From Deltaproteobacteria bacterium (GTDB lineage Bacteria; Myxococcota_A; UBA796; UBA9615): DNA of 45,937 nucleotides. The stretch covers positions 1-45,937 of the forward strand of contig PBPL01000201.1 in the NCBI GenBank assembly GCA_002724675.1. Reading direction: 5' to 3'. Shown here in pieces: positions 25,947 to 34,101 of the stretch. A model generated the notes under the pieces. The model saw only the letters and a program-made list of their open reading frames with translations. It searched no databases and was not told where the DNA came from. Positions within the stretch are counted from its first letter, which is position 1. Each line of letters begins with the position of its first letter. The translations under genes and the position numbers were made by a program.

Positions 25947-27351
25947 GAACTTGGCAGCGGCTGGCTTGGCTTCTTCGGTTCGTCCCTCTGTGCTGGCAAC
26001 ACTTGAGGCGAGCCTCGCTTCCGGGCAGTGCACGACGGATCCTGACGCACTGGAGGCGCATGCGGGCGATGCCTCTTCGGCGGTTCCGGTTCGCCCCGTC
26101 GCGGTAGTGCATGCCCGCTCGGTCGAGGATGTGCAGGCAACGCTTGTGTGGGCCTCCGAGCATGGCGTTCCGGTTACGCCTCGAGGTACCGGTACGGGGA
26201 AGGCTGGAGGCTGCATTCCCCAGGCTGGTGGTGTTGTGCTCTCTCTTGCCGGCATGGCGGGAATCACCTCTGTTCAGCCGGAGCACGGATTCGCTGAGGT
26301 AGAGCCTGGCGTTGTGACCGGTCCATTTCGCGACACGATGGAGCAGGACTTCGGCCTGTTTTATCCGCCGGATCCCAACTCCCTGGATCGCTGCACTCTT
26401 GGTGGGAACGTTGCTACCAATGCAGGCGGGCCGGTCGCCCTCAAGTACGGAGTGACCGGTCGCTATGTGATGGGGCTGACCGCCGTGCTGGCGAATGGAA
26501 CTGTCATCGATACAGGCCGGCGGCAGCCCAAGGGGGTGGCTGGCTACGATCTACGGGGATTACTGGTGGGCTCGGAGGGCACGCTCGCCGTGTTGGTCGG
26601 CCTTCGTCTGGGTCTCTTGCCGCGCCCTCGTGCGGTCATCTCGGCGCTCATGCCCTTTGCAAGCCTCGATGCTGCTGCGCGCGCGGTGGCACGCTCCCGG
26701 CAACAAGGGCTGCTTCCCCGAGCTCTGGAGTTGGTCGATGGTGTCACTCTCTCTCGGGTGAGGCCGCACGCCGCCTTTCCCGTGGATCCCTCCTGGGGCG
26801 CGTTGCTCCTTGCCGAGTTTGATGGAGAGCCTGGGACGCCCGAGCGCGATCTCGAGCGCTTTGTGGACGGTCTCGAAGGTGCCGGACCAGACCAGGTCCG
26901 CATTGCAGCTGATAGCGCTGAGCGGACAGCTCTGTGGGAGATGCGTCGTCAGATGAGCAAGCTGGTGAAGATTGGGACCCTGGGCCACATCTCCGAAGAC
27001 ATCGCTGTGCCCGTGGGCTCCATTCCGACTCTTGTACAGCGGCTCCAGCGGGTGGCTGAGCAGCATCGGTTGATCGTGGCCACTTATGGCCACGCCGGCG
27101 ACGGCAACTTGCACGTGAACATTTTGTGGGAGGAACTCACCGGAGCGGAGCGTGCAGAGGATGCTGCGGAGGCGGTGATGCGAGAGGCCTTAGAGCTTGG
27201 CGGTACCATCTCTGGGGAGCACGGGATCGGGCTGCTCAAGCGTCGCTTCTTGCCGCTGGAACAGACGAGCCCTGTGCTGAGCTTGCAGCGCGCGCTGAAG
27301 AGCCAGTGGGACCCGGTTGGGATCCTCAATCCTGGCAAGATCTTCGCCTAA
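25939..27351 (+). CDS. GlcD/D-lactate-dehydrogenase-type FAD-linked oxidase
   Basis: A 470-residue flavoprotein. The PCMH-type FAD domain carries VPVTPRGTGTGKAGGCIP, the GGNVATNAGGP loop and the GYDLRGLLVGSEGTLAVL segment. The C-terminal FAD-oxidase domain has YGHAGDGNLHVNILW and GTISGEHGIGLLKRRFL near the end, both with conserved His. This is the layout of glycolate oxidase subunit GlcD and D-lactate or D-2-hydroxyglutarate dehydrogenases, which oxidise 2-hydroxy acids. No glcE/glcF partner is adjacent, so D-lactate- or 2-hydroxyglutarate-type activity is as likely as glycolate oxidation. ATG 25939 was taken as start; ATG 25921 is an alternative. Confidence 0.92.
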   Translation: MAENLAAAGLASSVRPSVLATLEASLASGQCTTDPDALEAHAGDASSAVPVRPVAVVHARSVEDVQATLVWASEHGVPVTPRGTGTGKAGGCIPQAGGVVLSLAGMAGITSVQPEHGFAEVEPGVVTGPFRDTMEQDFGLFYPPDPNSLDRCTLGGNVATNAGGPVALKYGVTGRYVMGLTAVLANGTVIDTGRRQPKGVAGYDLRGLLVGSEGTLAVLVGLRLGLLPRPRAVISALMPFASLDAAARAVARSRQQGLLPRALELVDGVTLSRVRPHAAFPVDPSWGALLLAEFDGEPGTPERDLERFVDGLEGAGPDQVRIAADSAERTALWEMRRQMSKLVKIGTLGHISEDIAVPVGSIPTLVQRLQRVAEQHRLIVATYGHAGDGNLHVNILWEELTGAERAEDAAEAVMREALELGGTISGEHGIGLLKRRFLPLEQTSPVLSLQRALKSQWDPVGILNPGKIFA

Positions 27352-27380
27352 GTCGGTCAGCGGTTCGTCAGAGCCTTAGG
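27347..27380. terminator. Possible bidirectional terminator between convergent genes
   Basis: CCTAAG (27347-27352) and CTTAGG (27375-27380) form a 6-base inverted repeat whose arms overlap the ends of the two convergent genes; the 22-base loop can fold further. No T-run is present on either strand, so function as a terminator is uncertain. Confidence 0.22.
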
Positions 27381-28335
27381 GGGCAGCAGGCGGCACAGCA
27401 CTGTGTCGGACGCGCAACTGAACAAGGGGGCCAGTCCATCCAGCAGCCGTGCGTGTGGTCGCCTTACGACTCTCACGCAGCATCACACCGTGGGCCGACC
27501 ACAGAGTGTCAATGCGGGCTTGCGTGCCGGCGTCCGAGTGTTCCTGGGTGGACTCGCCCAGATGGGTGCCGAGTATCCGATGGAACCAGGCAGTGGTCTC
27601 TTCGGAGGGTCGGTCCAGGATGAGGCTGGTTCCCAGGAGGCGATAGTCGCGATAGCTGCAGGCAATCTCAGCGCGCATGGTGTCGATGCGGATGCGCTTG
27701 GTTCGCTTGCCTTGGGGCATGGAGGTGTCCTGCTGCGGGCAGAGTGCGTCCTTCGGTTCGCAGCTGGAGGTTCCGGGCAGCATGCTGCAGAGCAGATGAT
27801 CGAGCTTTGTCCATTTCTGGGATAGAAGGCGGGAGAAGTCGACTCGTTGGTAGAGGAGGGTTCCCCCTTCGTCGACGCTACGAAGTGCGACGCCCTCCCA
27901 GGGCCAGGCCCAGACCCGCTTGCGACGATTTCGCTCGGCGTTGCGGTCGATGCTCTCGATGGGTTCTCCCCAGTGGGGCCTATACCAGTCGATCAGCGCC
28001 TTCGCGTTCTGTTCTTTGGGCTCTGCGTATTGGAGGCGAATCGTCACCAGCCCGCTGTCGTCAAAGAAGCATGAAAACTCGACATATTCGCCGAAAAGAC
28101 GGCTCCCAGCATCAATGATCAGCCTGGAGCCATCGGTGCCGGACGGTGCCCCTCGAGGTTCGTCATCGTTGCGCACCTGGCCCTCATAGGCTTGGATCAC
28201 CTCAGCACGACTCATGCCCCAGGTGAGCCGGTCGAAGCCATCGGTCGCCTGTGCTTCTCCTGTAGGCCAGGCCGCACATAGAACGATTGTCAGGGCCCAC
28301 AGGGTGGCTTTAGGACGGCAAAGACGAAGACGCAT
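27376..28335 (-). CDS. Secreted protein of unknown function
   Basis: About 319 residues from ATG 28335 (ATG 28353 is possible). The N-terminus is a typical signal peptide: MRLRLCRPK, hydrophobic core, cleavage near GEAQA. The mature start FDRLTWGMSRAEVIQAY is a pattern often found in small periplasmic proteins. It is followed by a beta-rich part (SRLIIDAGSRLFGEYVEFSCFFDDSGLVTIRLQY) and a middle region with four Cys (LLCSML, SSCEPK, ALCPQQ, IACSYR) that could pair. The C-terminal third is rich in Arg and Thr. No family recognised. It is divergent from the small ORF and membrane-protein pair. Confidence 0.75.
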   Translation of the reverse strand: MRLRLCRPKATLWALTIVLCAAWPTGEAQATDGFDRLTWGMSRAEVIQAYEGQVRNDDEPRGAPSGTDGSRLIIDAGSRLFGEYVEFSCFFDDSGLVTIRLQYAEPKEQNAKALIDWYRPHWGEPIESIDRNAERNRRKRVWAWPWEGVALRSVDEGGTLLYQRVDFSRLLSQKWTKLDHLLCSMLPGTSSCEPKDALCPQQDTSMPQGKRTKRIRIDTMRAEIACSYRDYRLLGTSLILDRPSEETTAWFHRILGTHLGESTQEHSDAGTQARIDTLWSAHGVMLRESRKATTRTAAGWTGPLVQLRVRHSAVPPAAP

Positions 28336-28372
28336 GGGGAAGAGTTGGCCCATCGTTGGGATACTAACTCCG

Positions 28373-28525
28373 ATGCACCCAGTTTTCGTAACAGTTCCAA
28401 CTCCGCTGTTGGGCCGATCTCGCTCGTTCTGGGAGGTGTTCGCTGCCGTGGAGGCCGATGGTTGGGCGGCTCTTCGGGGCCGTGGTTACTGGGCGCTCAG
28501 CCCGCGCCATGGGGAGTTCTCGTGA
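28373..28525 (+). CDS. Small ORF (50 residues), coupled to downstream membrane protein
   Basis: ATG 28373 opens a 50-codon frame whose TGA stop (28523-28525) overlaps the GTG start of the large membrane-protein gene (GTGA). The product begins MHPVFVTVPTPLL, contains Trp and aromatic residues (SFWEVFAAVEADGWAAL) and ends RHGEFS. The amino-acid mix looks more protein-like than the alternative upstream extension of the large gene in the neighbouring frame. A TACTAA-like box lies just upstream (about 28360). No family recognised, and it may be only a leader ORF that controls translation of the next gene. Confidence 0.4.
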   Translation: MHPVFVTVPTPLLGRSRSFWEVFAAVEADGWAALRGRGYWALSPRHGEFS

Positions 28526-30633
28526 GCTTGCGTCTAGAGGGCCGAGCCCGACTGTACTTACCCCTTGCTTGTGTGGCCGTCCTGGCTGCATTGGCTCGGG
28601 GCTTGGCCCATCCGACCTACTTTGTGGATGGTGAGGCTTTGATCGGCCCCACGGTAGGTCGAGAGCTATTCCACGGTCATCTCTTGGACCTCTTCCACTA
28701 CCAGATCATCGTCTACCAGGGCTCTCTCTTGGTCGACGCCCTCCTGGCCGTGGTGGGCTTTGCTGTCTTCGGCGATCACCTGCTCGCTTGGCAGTCCGTG
28801 TCGCTTGTGTACATCGCTGTCCTGGCGGTTTCTGGTTCGTATCTCTTGGACTCGGTCTGTGGTCGGGTGGGGGCGATCGCTTTTCCCCTGCTGCTCGCCA
28901 CGGCCCCGTTTCTGGTCAAGGACGGTCTATTGGCTGGGATTGGCGGGCACGGTAGCGGTGTGTTCTATGCCGTTCTTTCCACTGCCCTAGCGGTCTCCGC
29001 TGGGAAGAACCCCGACCAGCGCGGGAGGGCTCTGTTGGCGGGGGCCGCATTGGCGTTCGGCTGTTGGTACATCCGAACGGTCATTCTCGCTCTACCCGCC
29101 TGCCTTCTCGCTGTGAGCCGAGGTGGCCCGCGCACACTGGTTCGGTTTGGCCTGGGCCTGCTCGTCTTGCCCACCTTGCTCCTAGGGAACATCATCGCCC
29201 TCTGGTGGGTGGAGTCTCCCTATGCGGCCGACGGCATCCTTGCGTTGTGCCGCACCGTTGTGTGGGAGGTTCGGGAGCTAGGCAGCGCAGATCAGGACCT
29301 GTGGGCCAAGGCAGCCGAGTCGGTTGGCGCGCCCTATCGCTCGTTGTTGTTTGCGCAACCGCAGAGTGCGGTGAGTCCTGTTGTTCCCGTTCGCCCTTTG
29401 GGGCAGGCAGCCGCGACGATCTGGGTGTTCGGCTGGTTGGCTGCCTTGCCAGTCGCCGTAGCTTTTTTGGGAGCTAGTTGGCGTCGCCCCTCCACGGCAC
29501 CAGGTCAGCCCGTGATGGCTCGCCTGGACGAGCTGACCCTCAAGGCAGTGGTTCCCATGCTCGTGATGGCCTACGTGGGGGCGTACATTTTCTCTCCGCT
29601 TCGAGCGGAAGCGATTCTGGGCGAGTGGGCCGAGATCTTCCCCCCCACGGCGCCTGGGGTGAACGCACCTCGCTACCTGGTGCCCATTTATCTGGCGTGG
29701 ACACTCCTGCTGAGCTTTGCCTTGGGTTGCCTGAGTCAGGCTGGCGGGTGGCGCCGTTGGACGGGCTGGCTCGCTTTGGTCCTGGTCGCAGGGTCGGGAG
29801 GGCTGCAGGCGCAGGGGGATTGGTTCGACGACCGGGACCCATGGGCGACGGTGGGCAATGTGGAGCCGTACTATTACTTCAAGATGTTCGGGCCGGGCCG
29901 TGGCCCGCCCCGTGAGGTCCACGAGAAGTGTGCGACGGACAACCCGGTGAGTCGCAGCAACCACCTGTTCACCCTGGGGTGGTTCATTGGTCAGACGCCA
30001 GAGCAGTTGTTGAGTGCTCCCAGGGCTGATCGAGAGGCGTTGGATAGCTTTCTCAAGGGTCGTTCGCTCTCGGAGGAGGACATCCGAGTGGTTGTCCATG
30101 GGATGGGCCGCGCTCTCGGAGACCAAATGTTCTCAAGCTTTCAGCTGGAGTCGGATGAGGTGCTCGGGGTTGCTCGTAAGTCGGCCGAAGCCCTGGGCAA
30201 GGGACGCGGAGGCCCCTATCTGTACGGAGTGGGGGAGTCGATGGACCACGGCCGTCTATCCTCCAAGCCTTCGCAGCTCGTTTCGCTGCTGTGTTTTGAG
30301 ATGCGGTGGGGAACTCGCCCTCTTTGCTCGTTAGCTGGGCAGCTTCTGGCCGACACCGGCCTGACCGAGGTTCCGCAGGATCCCCAAGGGCTGTTCGTGG
30401 CCGATGTTCCCGCGCTCGCAGACCTCCCGCCCTCGGTCCGGCTGGAGTTGGTGCGTGGAGCATCCATTGGGCTCGTCAACAGCTCCGCAATCACGGACCT
30501 GGACGACGCTAGAGTCGCTTCTTGGCCCGATGAGTTGGGTGTGTTCTTTGCTGAGTCCTGGCAGGCATGGAAGACCGGTGAGAACTGGCATGACCCGGGG
30601 GCTGCTGGGTTCGTTCCGGGACCCTTCCGATAG
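28522..30633 (+). CDS. Large multi-pass membrane protein, possibly glycosyltransferase-like
   Basis: A 703-residue protein from GTG 28522, preceded by GGGGAG. At least nine hydrophobic helices span about residues 10-450. Early loops contain acidic residues (YFVDGEALIGP, LFHGHLLDLFHYQ), and the topology recalls GT-C (PMT/ArnT-like) glycosyltransferases, though no DD or DE motif at the first loop is certain. The last about 250 residues are soluble (from DDRDPWATVG) with Cys (EKCATDN, LLCFEMRWG, PLCSLAGQ) and probably lie outside the membrane. The call rests on topology only; it may instead be an envelope protein of a new family. Confidence 0.7.
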   Translation: MSLRLEGRARLYLPLACVAVLAALARGLAHPTYFVDGEALIGPTVGRELFHGHLLDLFHYQIIVYQGSLLVDALLAVVGFAVFGDHLLAWQSVSLVYIAVLAVSGSYLLDSVCGRVGAIAFPLLLATAPFLVKDGLLAGIGGHGSGVFYAVLSTALAVSAGKNPDQRGRALLAGAALAFGCWYIRTVILALPACLLAVSRGGPRTLVRFGLGLLVLPTLLLGNIIALWWVESPYAADGILALCRTVVWEVRELGSADQDLWAKAAESVGAPYRSLLFAQPQSAVSPVVPVRPLGQAAATIWVFGWLAALPVAVAFLGASWRRPSTAPGQPVMARLDELTLKAVVPMLVMAYVGAYIFSPLRAEAILGEWAEIFPPTAPGVNAPRYLVPIYLAWTLLLSFALGCLSQAGGWRRWTGWLALVLVAGSGGLQAQGDWFDDRDPWATVGNVEPYYYFKMFGPGRGPPREVHEKCATDNPVSRSNHLFTLGWFIGQTPEQLLSAPRADREALDSFLKGRSLSEEDIRVVVHGMGRALGDQMFSSFQLESDEVLGVARKSAEALGKGRGGPYLYGVGESMDHGRLSSKPSQLVSLLCFEMRWGTRPLCSLAGQLLADTGLTEVPQDPQGLFVADVPALADLPPSVRLELVRGASIGLVNSSAITDLDDARVASWPDELGVFFAESWQAWKTGENWHDPGAAGFVPGPFR

Positions 30634-30701
30634 ATACTGTCCATTGTCCTGAGCTGCGAATTCTTGCTTGTACTGTGCCAGCGAGTCGAACGTTGAAGGC
30701 C

Positions 30702-31556
30702 CTATTGGGTGGGCGTCATGGGGCCCTCGCCGTTGTCGCTCCAAACCGCATCTTCCCCTCGGAAGTCGATGCACTGTCCGGTCCCGCTTGGGCATGGGTA
30801 GCAAGGGCTGGGCGTGCCGTTGCAGGCAAAGCTGGCATAGGCGGTGATGTCGATGGCCCCCTCCAACACCCCATTGCGGATCTGGGAGGCGTCGCCCGAA
30901 AAGTCACCCTCCACCATGAAGTTGAACAGGGCCATGCTTCCCGAGTTCGTCTGGAGGTCGATGTCCACGGGACCGACCTTGAAGTGCGGTGGCGTGTAGG
31001 TACCCGCGGTTGTCTCGGTGGGATTCACAGTGGGCATGGTTAAGTCTTGGCTGCAGGTGTCCTGCATTGCGGTGCCACCGATCATGATGATTTCGTTGGC
31101 TGCGATCGCGACGCCGGTGGGGTTCAGGAGCAGTGGGAACTGGCCCACAGTCGCCAGCATCACGAAGGCGAAGTCTGCAGGCTTGGTCAGCGTTACCGTG
31201 TCCCAGTCAATGCAGTAGGTGACCCCTACGAAGGCATCGCCTGGGTCGATGAAGTCGGCGCTGTCGTCGTCATCGCCTGCAGCGGCCGAGTCGTCGTCAT
31301 CGCCTGCTGCGGCCGAGTCGTCGTCATCCGCTGCGGCTGCTGAGTCGTCGTCATCGCTCGATACTGTGTCGCCCCCATCGGGCTCTTGTGCGGAGTCATC
31401 CTCGCCACCAGAGCTGCCTTGGCTCTGGTTCCTGATGGATGAGGAACATCCCGGAGATAGGCTGACTGTGGCGAGCAGGAACGCAGCGGTGAAAAGAGCC
31501 GGAGTCAGTGTGTTGCACCGAGCTACAGGTGGAAAGTCGCGGCCGCGTGACAGCAT
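30702..31556 (-). CDS. Lipoprotein with DDDDS repeat linker
   Basis: A 284-residue protein from ATG 31556. The signal ends in a LSPGC lipobox, followed by a Ser/Gly/Glu/Asp linker that includes four near-perfect nine-residue units DDDDSAAAG. The C-terminal about 180 residues form a beta-rich domain with paired Cys (GVTYCIDW, QDTCSQD, FACNG, CYPCP, QCIDFRG), likely disulphide-bonded in the periplasm or at the surface. The acidic linker would hold the domain away from the membrane and may bind calcium. The open frame extends far upstream, antisense to the YceI gene, and that part is rejected. Function unknown. Confidence 0.82.
   Translation of the reverse strand: MLSRGRDFPPVARCNTLTPALFTAAFLLATVSLSPGCSSSIRNQSQGSSGGEDDSAQEPDGGDTVSSDDDDSAAAADDDDSAAAGDDDDSAAAGDDDDSADFIDPGDAFVGVTYCIDWDTVTLTKPADFAFVMLATVGQFPLLLNPTGVAIAANEIIMIGGTAMQDTCSQDLTMPTVNPTETTAGTYTPPHFKVGPVDIDLQTNSGSMALFNFMVEGDFSGDASQIRNGVLEGAIDITAYASFACNGTPSPCYPCPSGTGQCIDFRGEDAVWSDNGEGPMTPTQ
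31260..31358 (-). repeat. 27-base in-frame tandem repeat (DDDDSAAAG units)
   Basis: Three full and one partial copy of a 27-base unit lie inside the lipoprotein gene. Each encodes DDDDSAAAG or DDDDSAAAA. Copies differ at a few third positions. Such units can change in number by slipped replication and so vary the linker length. Confidence 0.85.
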
Positions 31557-31709
31557 GGAGCGCACCTTAGCCGATGATCCTCGAACTGACCGGTGGCAAT
31601 CACGAGTGGGGCTCGAGCGTGTATCTTGGCTTGCTCGCTGTGGGGTCCTGGTCGATTGTGGCCAGCGCTCTCGCACCCATGACGGTCCTGCTGCTCTGGA
31701 GTCTTCATC

Positions 31710-32321
31710 GTGTCTCGCCTTGCCCTCCTCGCCATTCTCACGACGTTGACCCTGCCGTTGGTGATTGCGGGCTCGGCCCATGCTGGTACCTGGGAGATTG
31801 ATGCGTCCCATAGTTCGGTGGGCTTCAAGGTTCGTCACCTCATGGTCAGCTGGGTGCCAGGTACGTTTGACCGCGTGTCGGGCACGGTGGACTTTGATCC
31901 CGCCGATCCGCTCAGCCTGAAGGCGGATGTGACTATCGATGCGGCGTCCATCGACACGGGTCACGAGAAGCGCGATCGCCACTTGCGGAACGAAGATTTT
32001 CTGGACGTAGAGAAATTTCCCACCATCCGCTTTGTCTCCAGGGTGGCCCGAGCTCGCCCCGACGGTGCGGTTGAGTTGGTGGGTGACCTGACCTTGCTGA
32101 CGGTGAGTCGTGAAGTCGTGCTGCTGGTAGAGGGCCCGGTGTCGCCGGTGAAGAGTCCCTGGGGTGGTCGCAAGAGCGGAGTGAGTGCGACCACTAAGTT
32201 CAAGCGAAGTGACTTCGGCATCACATGGAACAAGTTGATGGAGACGGGAGATCTGGTCGTTGGCGACGAGATTCACGTAGCCATTGAACTGGAACTCAAC
32301 GAGCCCAAAGACAACAAGTGA
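31710..32321 (+). CDS. YceI-family periplasmic lipid-binding protein
   Basis: A 203-residue protein from GTG 31710 with a clear signal peptide (cleavage near GSAHA). The YceI lipocalin-like barrel is shown by WEIDASHSSVGFKVRHLMVSWVPGTF, ADVTIDAASIDTGHEKRDRHLRNEDFLDVEKFPTIRFVS and LVGDLTLLTVSREVVL, all well-known family patterns. YceI proteins bind isoprenoid or other long-chain lipids in the periplasm. It is monocistronic and divergent from the DDDDS lipoprotein, with about 150 bases between the starts in which no certain promoter was seen. Confidence 0.94.
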   Translation: MSRLALLAILTTLTLPLVIAGSAHAGTWEIDASHSSVGFKVRHLMVSWVPGTFDRVSGTVDFDPADPLSLKADVTIDAASIDTGHEKRDRHLRNEDFLDVEKFPTIRFVSRVARARPDGAVELVGDLTLLTVSREVVLLVEGPVSPVKSPWGGRKSGVSATTKFKRSDFGITWNKLMETGDLVVGDEIHVAIELELNEPKDNK

Positions 32322-32442
32322 GGCGACCCTGAGTTCGCTCAAGGAGTCGTCTGTACGGCTCTAGGTGCGGGCCGTTGGCCGTCTGTGCGCTGGGTAGAGT
32401 GCCTCCCCGCGGGCTGGTCCCCGCACCCCCACGGATGGCCGG

Positions 32443-32820
32443 CTAGTGCTTCGAGCGGCAGTCCTGGACGAAGCTGGGGTGCTCCCTGAACCAGGAAATG
32501 CAGGGCTGACTCAGGGCTGGCTCACCGTTCACGAGCATGGCGGCATAGTCCACACAGGGCAGCAGCGACAGGTCCATCGCCTGGGGATCTTTTCGTGATG
32601 CAGCCAGGCACTCCTTGCAACAGGAGCCCTTGCTTGCGGTGGGATCGTTGGAGTCGCGGGACGCGTCGGTCTGTGCAGGTTCTTCCGTTCCTTGGGCCGT
32701 GTCCACATCCGACCCCGCGCTGTCGGGTGTCGCTGGCGCTGTGTGGCGGTTGCAGGCGAAGCCAAGGAGTGCGCCAACGACAATCAAGGCGAGGCCAGCG
32801 CAGAAGAAATGACGCGTCAT
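32443..32820 (-). CDS. Small Cys-containing lipoprotein
   Basis: A 125-residue protein whose ATG overlaps the stop of the exchanger gene (ATGA), so it is translated from the same transcript. The signal ends in a LGFAC lipobox (Cys23), followed by an Asp/Thr/Pro/Glu-rich linker. The C-terminal part has CCKEC, LPCVDY, QPCISW and QDCRSK, six Cys in about 55 residues, suggesting a compact disulphide-bonded or metal-binding domain. No family recognised. It could be a periplasmic partner of the exchanger. Confidence 0.75.
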   Translation of the reverse strand: MTRHFFCAGLALIVVGALLGFACNRHTAPATPDSAGSDVDTAQGTEEPAQTDASRDSNDPTASKGSCCKECLAASRKDPQAMDLSLLPCVDYAAMLVNGEPALSQPCISWFREHPSFVQDCRSKH

Positions 32821-34007
32821 TTCTTCTGCGGCTCGTGAGGCGTCAGTCGAAGCAGCTTGATCAGCCTCTGGCGTCGCTCACGGTTGCTGAAGCCCATCAC
32901 CAAGACCAGCACGAAATAAGCGCCGGCGAAGACATAGCGCGCCCCCTCCATCGGCACTAGGAATTGCCCGGCGAACAACCCAAAGAGCAACATCGCCTCC
33001 CACACCGTGAAGCGCAGATCACACAGGACCACGATGGCGAACAGAGACTGAGCCGAGGTCAGAAGGAGTTCAGCTTGAGGCCGGGCGAGGAGCGGCAGGT
33101 AGTCGGGGGTACCCCGTGAGGCCGAGAATGCGATGGGGATGGCTCCTACCAGGAGGGTCCATTGGTTGACCTTGGACGAGATCAATGCGCCGAGGGCCAT
33201 GGCGGCTCGCCCTCTGAGCACGAACAAGACCGCAACGATCAACTCGGGCGCTTCGGATGCCAATGGAGCGACAATCTGAATCAGAAGAAACTCCTCGATG
33301 CCCCAGTCTTTACCCAGGAAGACGAGCCCCTCTGCGAAGGGCTCGGCCGCCATCCAAATCGCACCGCAGGCGTAGATCATGAAGAGGAAGATGACGGTGA
33401 TGCGACCGCGATCCGACGTGCGCTCGCCGATCCACGCTGCGGGTCCAATCAGAGGGTGCTCTTCCGACTCTGTCTTCAGGGATTGCCAGACGTAACCCAG
33501 GAAGATGGCAAAGAAGACCGCTGTGTCCCAGAGGCTCAGAGTTGCCTTGAAGGGGAGGATGAACGAGTACAGCGTGGCCACCAGCATGAAGCCCAGGGCG
33601 AGTCGTTGGTCTGCACCAAAGTCCAGGGACTTCTGCCGGGTCTTGAAGTAGTGGACGATTGCGAGAGCACTCCACCCGATGCCGATGAGCAGCCGGTTGG
33701 CTCCTGTCATGTTGGCTACCGCGTATTCGATGTACTCGGGGTTGTGGCCAGCGACCCAAGCAAAGTGCATGTCGACTGCGTATTCAGGAAGGACCGAGAC
33801 CAACGCCAGAACAATGAGAGCGAATGCGGGGGGCACATAGAGCTCGGCTAGCTCGGTGGCCCACGACAAGAGAAAGGCCGCCGCGACGATGGCGAGACCG
33901 GACAGGAGGGGCTCGCCAAACACGCCCACGTGCAGGCCCATTTGCTGGGGGACGAGCCAGCCCAGTGGGACGATAAGAGCGAATAGGATCCAGGTTCGGG
34001 CGCCCAT
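32817..34007 (-). CDS. Calcium/cation antiporter (CaCA) family membrane protein
   Basis: A 396-residue integral membrane protein with about eleven hydrophobic helices in two halves. The two inverted alpha-repeats carry the acidic ion-binding residues: LVSVLPEYAVDMHFAW with NMTGANRLLIG in the first, and PLASEAPELIVAVLFVLRG with GALISSKVNQWTLLVGAIP in the second. This is the sodium/calcium exchanger fold; the exact ions cannot be told. Asn-Met-Thr-Gly replaces the usual GSN in repeat one, so specificity may differ. The start at ATG 34007 is divergent from the Cys-cluster gene, and a small lipoprotein is coupled behind it. Confidence 0.87.
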   Translation of the reverse strand: MGARTWILFALIVPLGWLVPQQMGLHVGVFGEPLLSGLAIVAAAFLLSWATELAELYVPPAFALIVLALVSVLPEYAVDMHFAWVAGHNPEYIEYAVANMTGANRLLIGIGWSALAIVHYFKTRQKSLDFGADQRLALGFMLVATLYSFILPFKATLSLWDTAVFFAIFLGYVWQSLKTESEEHPLIGPAAWIGERTSDRGRITVIFLFMIYACGAIWMAAEPFAEGLVFLGKDWGIEEFLLIQIVAPLASEAPELIVAVLFVLRGRAAMALGALISSKVNQWTLLVGAIPIAFSASRGTPDYLPLLARPQAELLLTSAQSLFAIVVLCDLRFTVWEAMLLFGLFAGQFLVPMEGARYVFAGAYFVLVLVMGFSNRERRQRLIKLLRLTPHEPQKK

Positions 34008-34101
34008 GAGTTTCTCCAGGAGGCGCCTTTTACAACACAGCCCCTTGTTTCTGCCAGTCTGGATTGTGGGGGCCTCGTTCTCTCTCCGGTATCCTCACCG
34101 G

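Noticed and set aside
31260-31358. Tandem repeat as a CRISPR array
   Set aside because: Units are contiguous with no spacers and are in frame within a coding region.
31574-31801. 75-codon hydrophobic ORF upstream of YceI
   Set aside because: It overlaps the YceI start in another frame and has no ribosome-binding site or family.
31557-32342. Upstream extension of the DDDDS lipoprotein frame
   Set aside because: It runs antisense through the YceI gene, and a signal peptide starts at the chosen ATG 31556.
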